Below are positions 45,620 to 57,101 of a stretch of DNA of 64,000 bases, one piece after another. Under the pieces are notes generated by a model, which saw only the letters and a list, made by a program, of their open reading frames with translations, searched no databases and was not told the origin of the DNA. The position numbers were made by a program, and so were the translations under genes. The DNA is from Lithodes maja. Its lineage: Eukaryota > Arthropoda > Malacostraca > Decapoda > Lithodidae. Every line of letters begins with the position of its first letter. Positions within the stretch are counted from its first letter, which is position 1. The stretch covers positions 77,001 through 141,000 of the forward strand of contig JBAKBP010001601.1 in the NCBI GenBank assembly GCA_037953745.1, written 5' to 3'.

Positions 45620-46440
45620 ATGATCAATCCCAGTCAGAAACGTCCATGCTTCCCTCCCATAAGTCAATGTCGGGATTACCACACTGTCATGCAAGGACTT
45701 CTTTACTTCCATGCTGATCACCCTATTTCTTCTTACTGCTTTCAGAGTTCCTACAACGCTCTTCCCCTGTTACACTTTCTCCCACACTTCTTCATCCATA
45801 GGCCTACTCACATCTTTACTCAACACACTGCCCAAATACTTAAATGAGCTGACATTCTTCATAGCCGTTCAACCTCACTTCACACTCTATGGTTGCACCC
45901 CTTTCAATGACCATAATATTGCTCTTCCTAGCATTTACCTCCAGATTCCGTTTTTCACACACTGTTCCAAACATATTTACCTGACCCTGCAACTCCCATT
46001 CACTATCGCTCATCAGAACTGTGTTGTCAGCAACAGTAGTACCGGTACTGTACTGTTGAGACAACTTCCACTCGTTTCCTTCCCTTATCAGCGGTACACC
46101 AACATCCGCTGCTCTTCCTTGTATTTCTTTCATGACTCCATCCATATACTGTACCGGTATATATTGAACAACCATCGGGACATCACATACACCCTTGCTT
46201 TAACCCAACATTCAGATTAAAGAACTCGCTCTGTTAATTATCCACACATACTGACACCTTTGCACCCTCATACATGCTCTTCATTGCTTTCAGCAACTTG
46301 CCATCTACTCCGTATATTCTCAGTACCGGTACTTTCCACATACCTTCTCTATCAATTCTGTCATAGGCCTTCTCCAACTCCATAAATGTCGCTTCTCCAG
46401 ATATTTCTCCACAACACATTTCCGGGCAAAAATCTGAGCT
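45620..46440 (-). pseudogene. LINE-B fragment (RTE-type RT), shredded
   Basis: Minus-strand pieces include ELEKAYDRIDREGMWKV, MKSMYEGAKVSV, MDGVMKEIQGRA, then VNMFGTVCEKRNLEVNA and KSNIMVIERG. These are RT palm and thumb motifs of an RTE-like LINE. Frames shift repeatedly and the YADD motif is not intact. Confidence 0.7.
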
Positions 46441-46469
46441 ACACATCCTCTTCCCTTCCTAAGATGACT

Positions 46470-46726
46470 ACAGTATGCTAACCGTTTCCCCAGCAATACT
46501 GACTGAAAATGCCCAAATATATTGCATTTCCTCTTCAGATTTATCTAAAATATGTAAAATTACACCAAATACCACTACAGTAGCACTGAAATCAATAAAA
46601 CTCACTAACAGGATAAATAAATGGAAGAAGAAGAAATACTCCAAAAGATTAATATGTTAACCCTTTACCCAGCAATACTGACTGAAAATGCCTAAATAGA
46701 TTGCATGTGCTCTTCAGATTTATACA
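46470..46726. repeat. ~172-bp repeat, first pair
   Basis: The CCAGCAATACTGACTGAAAA word occurs at about 46491 and 46668. The second unit is cut at about 46726 by an RTE fragment and resumes at about 47076 with ATCTGAAATATGTAAAATTA. Related to the pair at 48684. Confidence 0.7.
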
Positions 46727-47075
46727 TACATATGTACATAACATTTTAAGACTGATTGCTCCACACAGATGTGCAGTTTCAGTCTCTTTTCCTAATGGCG
46801 GCGTTCCAGGCAACCCTGTTAAGGGATGCTTTACTTGTCAAGTTTTTGGATTTGAGATCGGCACGTATAGTCCGATCCCAGGTCTTACTCGGTCCACCCC
46901 TTGGTGAAGCTCCCTCCACAATCGCAGACCTGCATCTTTTCACCCAATTTTGTTCATCCATTCTCTCCACATGTCGATACCATCCCAGTTTACTTGTACG
47001 CATCTCCTCGCTAATACTCTTTCTACCTAAACGTCTCTTCAGCTCATCATTTGTTATTCTGTTGAAATCCTTTAT
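46727..47075 (-). pseudogene. 5'-truncated RTE copy (C-terminus only)
   Basis: The minus strand encodes MRTSKLGWYRHVERMDEQNW... to AAIRKRD, closely matching the C-terminus of the RTE at 34.0-37.1 kb. A short ACAT-type tail adjoins the left side. It lies inside the ~172-bp repeat, so it is the younger insertion. Confidence 0.85.
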
Positions 47076-47185
47076 CTGAAATATGTAAAATTACACCAAT
47101 TACCAACTACATTACCAAAAAATTTAATAAAGTACACTAACAGGATAAAGAAAATGTAAGAAATAGCCCTAAAGATGAATTTATC

Positions 47186-48060
47186 TATCTATCTATTGAC
47201 GGACGCCTTGATCCCCGAAGGATTGGCCACGAACGAAACACCCCTATGCACCTCTGTCCCCAGTCAGTCAACGCCCCTCCTCCCATCCAGCACCGCTTTC
47301 ACGCATATACTTCTTAACTCCATCCTTCCACCTCTCTCTCGGTTTATTTCTCCCTCTGTCCTTCCACCTCACTCGTACATGCCCTTAGTCATTCTCTCGC
47401 TTCCCATACGTTCCACATGGCCGAACCATCTCAAGGTGTTCTTTTTCGCACTTTCCAGTCCATTCACACCACACCTCTCTCGTACTTCCTCATTCGTCTG
47501 TCTATCCCTCCATGTAACTCTGCACACACTTCTCAAGTAACTCATTTCCATCCCTTTCACTCTTGGTTTGAATCTCTCCAACAACGTCCATGCTTCGCTT
47601 CCGTAAGTCAGTGTCGGGATTACCACACTGTCATGCAATGACTTCTTCAGTTCCATGCTGACCACCCTATTTCATGTTACTGCTTTCAGCATTCCTACAA
47701 CCCTCTTCCCCTGTTGCACCCTCTCCCACACTTCTTCATCCATACTCCCATCTTTACTCTGTACACTGCCAAGATACTTAAATGAGCTGACAATCTCCAT
47801 AGCCTGACCGTTCAACTTCACCTCACACTCTGTGGCTTCACCCCTTTCGAAGACCATAACCTTGCTCTTCCCCGCATTTACCTTCAGATTCCATTTTTCG
47901 CACACTGTTCCAAACATATTGACCAGACCCTGCAACTCCCATTCATATCATCAGCAAACAGCAGTACACAAACATACACTGCTCTTCCTTGTATTTCTTT
48001 TATGACTCCATCCATATACTGTATATATAGAACAACCATCGGGACATCACACACCCTTGC
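47186..48060 (-). pseudogene. LINE-B 3' end with RT thumb and C-terminus
   Basis: Minus-strand frames give FKYLGSVQSKDGSMDEEV, SMELKKSLHDSVVIPTLTYG, RWFGHVERMGSERM and then a 3' UTR ending in CCTTCGGGGATCAAGG and an (AGAT)n tail at about 47180-47200. A short piece of YADD-like text (LLFADD) lies near 47960. Multiple frameshifts. Confidence 0.72.
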
Positions 48061-48683
48061 TTTACCAAACATTCAGATCAAAGAACTCCCTTTGTTCATT
48101 CTTCACACGTACTGATACCTTTGCACTCTCATACATACTCTTCACTGCTTTCAGCAACCTGCCATCTACCGGTACTCCATATATTCTCAGTACTTTCCAC
48201 ATACCTTCTCTATCAACTCTGTCATTCCACTCGTTGCCTTCCCTTATTAGTGGTACACCAACATCCACTGCTCATCCTTGCATTTCTTTTATGACTCCAT
48301 CCATATACAGTTCAGTATATATTGAACAACCACGGGGACATCACACACCCTTTCTTTAACCCAAAATTCAGATCAAAGAACTCGCTCTGTTCATTCTCAA
48401 CATACATACATCACCTTACTGACACCTTTACTGACATACTGACACCTTTGCACCCTCATACATGCTTTTCACTGCTTTCAGCAACTTGTTATCTGCTCCG
48501 TATATTCCAAGTACTTTCTACATACCGGTACCTTCTCTATCAACTCTGTCATAGACCTTCTCCAAGTCCATGAAGGCAGCATACAACTTTTGTCCCTTCT
48601 CAAGATATTTCTCCACAACATATTTCAGGGCAAAGATCTGAGCTACACATCCTCTTCCCTTCCTATGATGAATACTGTATGTT
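48061..48683 (-). pseudogene. LINE-B RT, duplicated short segments
   Basis: The MWKVLRIYGV...MKSMYE(S/G)AKVSV region occurs twice here (48062-48230 and about 48390-48560) and once more at about 46245-46350. The right end has KYLEKGQKLYAAFMDLEKVYD. The locus is therefore internally duplicated or a pile-up of nested truncated copies. Confidence 0.6.
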
Positions 48684-48983
48684 AACCGTTTCCCCAGCAA
48701 TACTGACTGAAAATGCCCAAATATATTGCATGTGCTCTTCTGATTTATCTAAAATATGTAAAATTATACCAAATACCAACTACATTAGCACAAAACTCAA
48801 TCAATCACAGAAGCAGGATAAAAACATAGAATAAATACCCCAAAAGATGAATACGTTAACCCTTTCCCCAGCAATAATTACTGAACATGCACAAATAAAT
48901 TGCATGTGCTCTTCAGATTTAGCTGAAATATGTAAAATTACACCAAATACTAACTACATTAGCACAAAAATCAATCAAGCACT
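48684..48983. repeat. ~172-bp repeat, second pair
   Basis: Units start at about 48684 and 48856 with GTTAACCCTTTCCCCAGCAA-like text. The second unit is interrupted at 48984 by a TTAA element and resumes at 49472. Confidence 0.75.
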
Positions 48984-48987
48984 TTAA

Positions 48988-49467
48988 CCCTTCGTTCCCG
49001 GAAGGGCTCTTGAACGCCCATAAAAAAGCATACACGAGCTGCCCGGAAGGACTCTTTAACGCCCAGTGGTTGAAAGCCTGTGAGCTTGGTGTGCGAGGCG
49101 TCGGTCCGACGCATGTAAACAACAGCCGGCTGGACCGACGCCTCGCATCTCCGGCCACAAGAAGGAGTGCGTCGCTTGTTCGTGTGTGCCTGTATGTTGT
49201 TGTTAAGTATCGAAAAGTAGTGTTAAGTGGCTGTTTTTGCCATAAAATTATCTCCACTGAAATCATCATCACAACTCAACCACTTGACTTAGAGAGGTCT
49301 ACTTAACATCATTCTACAGGTAATAAACACATCTACGCTTGGGGATGTGTGGGAATGCGGAAGCAGTCAGAATAACAAAGATACGGTAGCCTAGGCATAG
49401 ACGTTTTTCGGCCAAAACACCCGGGTTTCGGGGAATATATATATATTATATAGCCGGGGCTGGAGGG
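48988..49467. mobile_element. piggyBac-like TTAA MITE (480 bp)
   Basis: Flanked by TTAA at 48984-48987 and 49468-49471. Ends CCCTTCGTTCCCGG and CCGGGGCTGGAGGG, imperfect inverted repeats starting CCCT as in piggyBac. Removing it restores the repeat unit. It contains a 13-bp-arm hairpin (GAGGCGTCGGTCC...GGACCGACGCCTC) and a CAGGTAATA splice-donor-like site, so it may derive from the 5' end of a piggyBac element. Confidence 0.82.
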
Positions 49468-49471
49468 TTAA

Positions 49472-50349
49472 CAGGATAAATAAAATGGAAGAAATAGCCC
49501 AAAAATGAATTTATCTATAGCCTACCGGTATATATTGCCGGACACCTTGATCCCCGAAGGGGTGACCCTGAACGAAACGCCTGCATATTTCAAGCTCGCT
49601 TGAGTTATCACTCGATCGTCTTTTAGAGCTTTTTGGCCCGGGGTAATTACCACACCATCGCGTCATAAGGAGTTTGAGGGGGTTAAATTGCTAGATACAT
49701 AGAGGAAGAGGAATGCCAAGTAAAGCTAAACAAAAATATATAAGATATTTTTAACATGAGGTTGCTTATAATAATTTGTACCTCTGCGCTGCAGTTTCTC
49801 CATGGCTAACGAAAAAGGTCACATTCCTAAGAAGCCCCAACCAAAAAGGCCAAGCTTCTGTACAGAAAAAATGCCACACCATTACCCTTATGGTGACCCT
49901 ATCAAATAATCAAAACAACCACACTTCTTAACCCAATTCCCGCGGGGCCCCTCATATGACGGAGACGATTTTCCGGCTATTTTGTAGCCTGTGAGCCAGG
50001 CCAGCTTTTGCAAGCAGCACAGATGGACGTCAGCCGGAGCCTACAGGCCCCGCCACGACACTGAGGTTTGTGAGAGAGAGCTCACTTATGTGCAGCGTCA
50101 CACATAGCGAAAACAGAAAATAGTTGGTAATTTTTAGCGATTTCGCTTATCGGATTTGGTAATTTTTAGCAATTTTGCCCTTCGTTTGCAAGATCCTTAC
50201 AAGAAACCCAGACGTCGTACAGGGATGATTCAGGAGTAATTTGAAAGCTATTACCGTACTTTCACGAATGCATAATTGTATTACACTCTGGCTTTTGCTT
50301 ATGCATGAAAATGAGCAGGGAATGAAGGCAATTTCGGGCAATTATGCCT
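49472..50349. other. Repeat remnant, then unassigned sequence
   Basis: The first ~150 bases repeat the LINE-B end (GACACCTTGATCCCCGAAGG). The remainder has no recognised gene. It includes a small duplication of TTGGTAATTTTTAGC at about 50123 and 50157. Confidence 0.5.
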
Positions 50350-50361
50350 ACTCGTACAGGA
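50350..50361. repeat. Target-site duplication, left
   Basis: ACTCGTACAGGA, identical to 54102-54113. Confidence 0.88.
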
Positions 50362-50859
50362 GTCCTTGGAGCGGCTTCGGTCGCGCCGGGAATTTCCACA
50401 CCTCTCACACCACACACACATCACACAGTTTTTCCTACACCGAGAAATGACTCTCCGGCTGTCATTTCTCGAAGACTTCTTCTAGCTGGAGACATTAAGA
50501 GCAACCCAGGACCCAGCTACACATACATATGTCCAACTTGCTCAAAACCCATCACTTCAAGTCGCCACACTAAGGGTTCAGTTCTCTGCAATTCATGCAG
50601 GAACTGGACCCACTTCACCTGCACAACACTTGCCTCCAAGAAACACTACACGAACACCTGGACCTGTTCCTCATGCCCCTCCCTCTTCCAGTCAAATCCC
50701 TCGCCTAAAACCCGTCCACCTCTCCTCCCCAACCCACCTAACCTTCCCATATCATCCACTCCCCCCCCTAAAACCCGTCCACCTCTCCTCCCTAACCCAC
50801 CTAACCTTCCCATACTATCCACATCCTCAACTCAACAACCACACCCCACCCCATCCTAA
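50362..50859 (+). pseudogene. LINE N-terminal region: 2A-like motif and PHD-type finger
   Basis: The open frame contains LLLAGDIKSNPGP at 50481-50518. This fits the D-x-E-x-NPGP ribosome-skipping consensus except for Lys in place of Glu. A cysteine/histidine finger follows at once (CPTCSKP...CNSC...H-F-T-C...CSSC), then tandem proline-rich repeats (KTRPPLLPNPPNLP twice). No ATG in this frame lies inside the element before the motif; the nearest is at 50344 in the flank. In some LINEs such N-terminal 2A sequences separate or target the protein. Confidence 0.72.
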
Positions 50860-50949
50860 TCCATTCCAACCCCCATCTCCTGCTCCCCAATCCCCACCCA
50901 TCCCAACCCCCAGCCCCTCCCTCACCCCCACCTCGTGCAGCAGCACCCA

Positions 50950-53900
50950 ACATACATTGTGCACATAACATTAACATTCTCCAATTGAACATAGATGGCA
51001 TCAACACAAAGAAACACAAACTCTCACACTTCATCAAACAACACAACATACACATTGCCATCTTACAAGAAACAAAACTCCACACAACACAAAAAACACC
51101 CACATTTCATGATTTCACCACCATCAGACAAGACCGGGCTGTCGGCGGAGGCGGTGGACTCATCACCTTGGTACACAAAGAAATATCATACATAGTTACC
51201 AGTGTACAAACCAAATCCCTCCTCCCCCCAAATGATAACACAACAGAAATACAATCAATTAAAATACGCACTGGCAACAACTCCAACATAACCATCATAA
51301 ACACATACATCCCCTACAGTACCAAATGAATACAGACCACACTTACAACACATCACAAACACCCCACACATCATCCTGGGTGGTGACTTCAACGCCAAGA
51401 CGTCGGCCTGGTTTGTCGACAACCCCGACACAGACAGAGGGCTGGTACTACAAAACCAAACTGATAACCTCATCATCCTTAACGACATCCATCAACATAC
51501 CCATATTCCTCACCAAGCCCTCTATAACCCATCATCTCCAAACATCCCCTTTTGCTCCCCAGAACTCGCCCCCACAACATCCTGGAGGGTGGTCAGAACC
51601 TTAGGCTCTGACCACCTCCCGATCATTATCACCACCAAAACCAGACTCACCCCAGCTAGCCACAAACACACATACACCAATTATAAAAGAGCTAACTGGG
51701 AAGCATTCACAAATGAGACAGAACAACACTTCACAACTCTAAACAGTACACCCATCACTAACATCAACAATGCTGTACACATACTCAATAAAACTATCCA
51801 AAACGCTGACAAGAAACACATTCCAAGAGGTAACAGAAAAAGACACAACCCCAACTTCACACCAGAAATTCAAAACCTCATCAGACAACGCGACATACTG
51901 AAACACTCCCCAGCACCCCACACACAAGACATCACACAACAAATCCAAGCACTCAACACCCAAACTAACAACAAAATACAAGAACAACAAAAACTAAATT
52001 GGAATAACTTCCTACAAACACTTGATCACAAAACAAACCCCAAAAAACTCTACAAAACACTAAACAGCATCACACTTTCCAACAGAAACACAAGACAATC
52101 ACATGCTGCAATCACAACAACAGACTCTACTCCTTCATATAAACAACAAGCAAACACTCTCATCAATCACTTCTCACATGTCAGCCACCTAAAACCTCAC
52201 AAAGACGACCGACGTGTCATCCGACGTAAGAGACAATTCCCCACAGACCCTGACTATACACCCTTCACCAATCACCAGACAAAGTATATCATCAACAATC
52301 TCAAGCACTCACCCGCTTGTGGCCTAGACAACATAAGCAACATACACCTCAGACACCTGGGACCACAAGGCATACAAGCACTCACTAACATATCAAACTA
52401 CAGTTATTCACACAACACAATACCAGACATTTGGAAGCATGGTCTCATCATCACATTCCCCAAACCCAACAAAGACCCCACGCTACCCTCCTCGCACCGC
52501 CCCATCACACTCCTTTGCTCCCCCTCCAAAGTCATGGAACGCCTAGTATTACAACTAATTACACCCGACCTACCCCTAGCTCCAACACAACATGGCTTTA
52601 GGCAACTGCACTCCACAAACACACTTCTCACAGACCTTACACAAAGAGCTTTTGACGGCATCAACTCAGCTAGACCACCACACAGATCACTATTAGCCAC
52701 ACTCGACATTAGTAAAGCCTTCGTTGCCATCCCCCGCCACAACCTAACAAACAAAATCTACAACACAAACATGCACAACAACACAAAAAGGTGGCCGGCC
52801 AACTTCCTAGCAGGAAGATGTGCACACGTATCTTTTGCCGGTCAGTCATCTAAAATAAGAAACTTTCCAAACGGAGTCCCACAAGGATCCGTCCTATCGC
52901 CCGCACTCTTCAATCTGTACATGCACGATATAACTACACCCAATACGCCCCAAATAAACTTAGCCTCCTATGCAGATGACATAACACTCACATGCACACA
53001 CCATGACCCAAAAAGAGCAACAGATCTCCTTCAACCCTATCTCAACACACTACATGGCTGGTGCACTACAAACAGACTTAATCTAGCCCCAGCCAAATCC
53101 ACCGCAACCCTGCTCACAAGCTGGACAGGAGAACACGAATACATCCCTCAACTCACCATAAACAACACACCCCTAACACATACACACACACCCAAAATCC
53201 TAGGAGTAACATATGATACTCATATGACATTCAAACAGCACACCACAAACATTAAAAAGAAACTGACACCCAGACTTAACGCCCTCAGGTCACTTGCTCA
53301 CACAAAATTTGGACACACCAAAGAAACTGCCACCACAGTATATAAACAATACATAAGATCAGTGATGGAATACGCAAGCCCAGCCTGGGTTTCTAACCTA
53401 GCTGAAACACATCATAAGACCTTACAGACTATTCAAAACAAAGCCCTGAAGATCATTACAGGCTGCACAGCTACTGCACCCACAGATCACCAACATCAAG
53501 AAACCAAAATCCTCAAAGTCAAAGACCATCTGGACATGAGAGGCACTCAATTCCTGGCAGCAGCCTCCACAAACCAAGACCACCCACTAAACTACATGGC
53601 AACACACCCACAGACACCAAGAAATATCAAAACAACACCCAGCACACGGTATCACACACAATTACTGTCCTCTCTCCCTCCCTGCCCACCCCGAACCAAC
53701 TTCCAAAAGCACATCCATACTCATATCTCTCGCCGATCCATCCACTCACTCACAGACAACACGCAGCTGCAAGCACGACCTCCCGAAATCCATCCTTCCT
53801 AATCCTCCCTCGCGAGGACAGAGTCCACCTGGCCAGGCTGAGATGAGGACACCATCCAGCTCTCCTGAGCTATCAGAAGAGACTGGATGACTCCGTTGTC

Positions 53901-54060
53901 GACGCCTGCCCGGGATGTAACACAGCACCCCATACCATTAAACACATCATAGAAGACTGCATTTCACACAACCACTTACGCCAACAACACAATCTACACT
54001 CAATGAGAGCTCTGTGGGTAAGCCCGATCATGGCCATGGCCTTCCTCAGGGACTCGGGGC
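50950..54060 (+). pseudogene. LINE endonuclease, RT and C-terminal CCHC region
   Basis: Endonuclease pieces in shifting frames are NILQLNIDGINTKKHKL, AILQETKL, ILGGDFNAKTSAW and GSDHLPIIIT. A long frame (51589-53802) carries the RT with HRPITLLCSPSKVMERL, TQHGFRQLHSTNTLL, LATLDISKAFVAIPRH, GVPQGSVLSPALFNLYM and ASYADDITLTC. After it comes ILGVTYDTHMTFKQHT. After a shift near 53800 a CPGC...H...C motif and LWVSPIMAMAFL close the protein. At least three frameshifts make this copy inactive as read. Confidence 0.84.
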
Positions 54061-54101
54061 TGTTCGGCCAGGCAGCTTAGGGAACAACAACAACAACAAC
54101 A

Positions 54102-54113
54102 ACTCGTACAGGA
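54102..54113. repeat. Target-site duplication, right
   Basis: ACTCGTACAGGA directly after the (AAC)n tail. Confidence 0.88.
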
Positions 54114-54379
54114 TTAATAGCTTTAACCAAAATGGTCACACTCCTTAATGGTCTAAGTGGCCATAGCCAAAATGGCTACACTATATTCCTTCTGTACTTT
54201 CTCCATGCCCGATAAGATACATGATATTTTGATATATGTGGAACAGCCCTTGTATCCAACACAATACCCTGCGTGCAACCCCGCTCGAACCCCGCACAAC
54301 GTTGCTTGCAACTTTAATTATTATTATTACCAGCCAACGAACTTTTCACAACAAATTTCAAGGCAATATGACATAGGAC

Positions 54380-55140
54380 AAGACATTATAAGGTCTAAAG
54401 TCGCGTGACTAAGGAATGTCACACCTACAGAAATATAGATTAGTCTACCATATACACAACTCATCCAGGCACTTCCTACCATATGCACGTAGTAAATAAG
54501 GTCCAAAGTCGTTTTGACAGCTGCTCCCTCATCAAATACATCCTAACAAACATCCTATACCATTTTTAGACCAAACCACACCATACAACCTGAGTAAATA
54601 AGGTTCAAAGTCGCAAGCCAATATGCGCATATAGGATTTTCTCACGCAGCCTGTAGCCTCTAGGCAATACTAGGCATGGTCAGGTAGACCCATACAAAGG
54701 TCTCGTACACCATCCAACCGTGTCTGACACAAATCTCAAGTCAAACCCGACCATACGACCTGAGTAACTAAGGTTCAAAGTCGGAGCGAAAAGGTGGATA
54801 ATAACGCGCCCCTAATCCATCCCACCATCCAGCCGCTCACCCCAACAACCCGTTTTCCCGCCAACCACTGGTTTCCCATATTGTATCGAATACCCTGTAT
54901 CATTTTTAGGCCAATAGTTTCCATACCACCTGAGTAAATCATGTCCAAAGTCGTGTGGCAATATGCGGGTATACGTAAATCCGTTTATTATCCATCACCC
55001 GCTCAGACTATGTTCATGTACACCGATAATACGTATACACAATGACATCCCACAGCTCTGACACAATTTTCAAGCAAAACCAACCCATACGACCTGAGTA
55101 AATGAGGTCCAAAGTTGCGGTAAAAAAAGGTGGGTCAGTA
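54380..55140. repeat. Tandem array, ~165-170-bp unit
   Basis: The core TGAGTAAATAAGGTTCAAAG followed by TCG recurs near 54491, 54591, 54761, 54931 and 55094, with a decayed copy near 54390. Several units are preceded by CATACGACC-like text. Spacing is 100, 170, 170 and 163 bases. The 54114-54379 stretch before it holds nothing recognised. Confidence 0.75.
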
Positions 55141-55148
55141 CATGCCTC

Positions 55149-56261
55149 TCATCCACCCTGGTTCAGCCGCATGACCCACCGACCCGTTTCGGCCGCCAGT
55201 CCCGCCTTCCCAATACCTGAGAGAGTACGCAGTACCATTATTAGGCATTTTCTTATGATGCCGGCCGCGTAACTGATTTTAATATGCCGGACACGCCAGG
55301 CGCGTCGCTGGGCTCTGGTGATCGAACATTGCCGACGCAACACGTGCGTCGCTGGGATCCAGCGGGTTAGGATCCAGTTGAGAGAGCCGATCAGAGAATC
55401 CCACATTTTTCTGGTCGTATTCAGACTGTGGAGAACACGAAACAGTTTCCTGCGAAATCTGTCCCGATTGTCCACACTCTGAGTAAGAGTCAGATTGGTG
55501 GTGTCCCAGAATAGCCCTATCCACTGAATATTCCTTGTGGGAACAAGGAGAGACTTCGCCAAGTTCACCTTGAACCCTAGGTTTTGCACATGATTTAATA
55601 CTTGGTTTGCATGAATGTGACATAACTTCTCTGACTCTGCCACCACTAGCCAGTCGTCTAAATACCAAAACACCTTTATGCCCTGGATCAACAATGGCAA
55701 AAGGGCTTGCCGGACTAATTTTGTGAAAATTCTCGGTGCCAGGTTCAACCCAAAAGGCATTTTTCGAAAGACATAAGTCTCTTGCCTGATCCTCAGAGCG
55801 AGGAATTTCTGGAACCTTTTGTTTATAGGGACATGCCAATAGGCGTCTTTGAGATCTATTGAGCACATCCAATCTTGCGGCGGAAGAGTGAGCCTGATAT
55901 GATTGACTGTAAGCATCCTGAAGGGTGAATTCTCGATAAAGGTGTTCAGATGCGAGAGATCCAATACTGGTCGCATTTGCACACTGTCCCTTTTTGGCAC
56001 TAAGAAAAGTCTGGAGGTGAATACTGGGCAAGTTGGTTTTACTGGTACAATGACCCCTTTGGAGATAATTTCTTGGACCAGGGCCTCCACCTCCTGTAAC
56101 ACATTGTTGCATTCTAGCGCCTGACGCAGTCGAGAACGCCGGAGCCACCGCCAGGTGATCCCTTTGCTCACTACTTTCCTGGCCCAAGTTTTCTTGTGGT
56201 TAGGCCGAGTGGAATAACTGGAACGACCCAGTTTGCAAACTGGGCCTGTTCGGAGAAGCAA
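55149..56261 (-). CDS. DIRS-type reverse transcriptase, partial
   Basis: Open 370-residue frame with all RT palm motifs of the DIRS group. These are FLVPKRDSVQMRPVLDLSHL, SIDLKDAYWHVPI (catalytic Asp at about 135), RKMPFGLNLAPRIFTK and FWYLDDWLVVAES (Asp-Asp at about 202), then IQWIGLFWDT. The usual RNase H and recombinase do not follow: after the stop comes the tandem array at 54.4-55.1 kb. The real start is probably upstream of the first Met, since DIRS pol often overlaps gag. Its frame is cleaner than the DIRS remnants at 12-13.8 kb. Confidence 0.8.
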   Translation of the reverse strand: MLLRTGPVCKLGRSSYSTRPNHKKTWARKVVSKGITWRWLRRSRLRQALECNNVLQEVEALVQEIISKGVIVPVKPTCPVFTSRLFLVPKRDSVQMRPVLDLSHLNTFIENSPFRMLTVNHIRLTLPPQDWMCSIDLKDAYWHVPINKRFQKFLALRIRQETYVFRKMPFGLNLAPRIFTKLVRQALLPLLIQGIKVFWYLDDWLVVAESEKLCHIHANQVLNHVQNLGFKVNLAKSLLVPTRNIQWIGLFWDTTNLTLTQSVDNRDRFRRKLFRVLHSLNTTRKMWDSLIGSLNWILTRWIPATHVLRRQCSITRAQRRAWRVRHIKISYAAGIIRKCLIMVLRTLSGIGKAGLAAETGRWVMRLNQGG

Positions 56262-56358
56262 CTCTCGAATCCGGCACGCCTAAGCACGGCATTGGGAGAC
56301 TGAGAGTTTGGGTGGCTAGTTTTTTGGAGGGGGAGGTGGGTTGGTATCAGATGGCTGG

Positions 56359-57042
56359 CTAGTTTTGGCTGACGTCTTTCCCCTGATTTGGTTTCTGGTG
56401 TGGCTTACCTCTATACCCTGAATATTTACCTTGTTTGGGCTTGGGCTGAGTACTTCCCTGCTGAGGAGGAGTTCTGGGATCTCGAGAGGACTGTTTAGCA
56501 TGCGATTGGTTAGGTTTACCTCCGCTCTTTGGCTTATGAAAAGGCTTCTTAAATGGTTCTCTCCTAGCTTGGGAGGTAATCTGCTTCCACCCATTGACCA
56601 TATTAAAGACTACACTCCACGTTTCTGAGTTAAGAAGGAAGGCAGTGAGTACCGGCGAAAGAGTTACCCGGCGCCCAATGTCATCCGGTAACTTTTTCAC
56701 TAGATGCACTCTTAGATCCTGGCGGGCTCGAACCGATTCCATGATTGCTATTTTGATGTCTCCTAAGGTTTGAATAGAGTTTTGCAATAAAATTCTACAT
56801 GACACCTCAGTAGCCTTCCTAACATGTGGGTCAGCAATGGCCGAGATAGTCCTGTTAAGAGAGACAGCAACCTGGCGGCTGACTAAATACTGAGACAACA
56901 TCCTGTAGGCTTTGTTTCGTAATTTAAAATCCCTTTCCAAGTGAGCTGCCGGAGAAGTGCAAAAGGGTTCATCTAGAGTGTGGAGGGCTACTTTGGGTGC
57001 CGCTAAAAAGGCAAACAAATCCGGCGACACCCCGTCAGCCAT
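56359..57042 (-). CDS. DIRS-type Gag
   Basis: 227 residues from the Met at 57042. It begins MADGVSPDLFAFLAAPKV, has a helical central part (LERDFKLRNKAYRMLSQYLV...), and ends in a Lys/Pro/Gly/Gln-rich basic tail. It lies directly upstream of the DIRS RT on the same strand. The longer frame extends to 57291, but that extra part runs into Harbinger-like terminal sequence, so the start at 57042 is preferred. No zinc knuckle is present, as is usual for DIRS Gag. Confidence 0.7.
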   Translation of the reverse strand: MADGVSPDLFAFLAAPKVALHTLDEPFCTSPAAHLERDFKLRNKAYRMLSQYLVSRQVAVSLNRTISAIADPHVRKATEVSCRILLQNSIQTLGDIKIAIMESVRARQDLRVHLVKKLPDDIGRRVTLSPVLTAFLLNSETWSVVFNMVNGWKQITSQARREPFKKPFHKPKSGGKPNQSHAKQSSRDPRTPPQQGSTQPKPKQGKYSGYRGKPHQKPNQGKDVSQN

Positions 57043-57101
57043 CTTTACAGGTAACGAGAAATAATTATGAGTTTCCTGTGGAACCTGATGAGAGGACTTA
57101 A

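Larger units (their letters stand above)
50362..54101 (+). mobile_element. Full-length-sized LINE with 12-bp target duplications
   Basis: A 3.74-kb element between two perfect copies of ACTCGTACAGGA, ending in an (AAC)n tail. The sense strand is very A/C-rich and G-poor. Domain order is a 2A-like peptide, PHD-type finger, proline-rich linker, endonuclease, RT and a C-terminal CCHC motif, placing it in the broad Jockey/I/R1 group; clade not resolved. Exact duplications argue for recent insertion, although the ORF carries several frameshifts. Confidence 0.87.

Noticed and set aside
54380..55140. CRISPR or satellite centromere array
   Set aside because: Only about five units with ~168-bp period and strong divergence; no repeat-spacer pattern.
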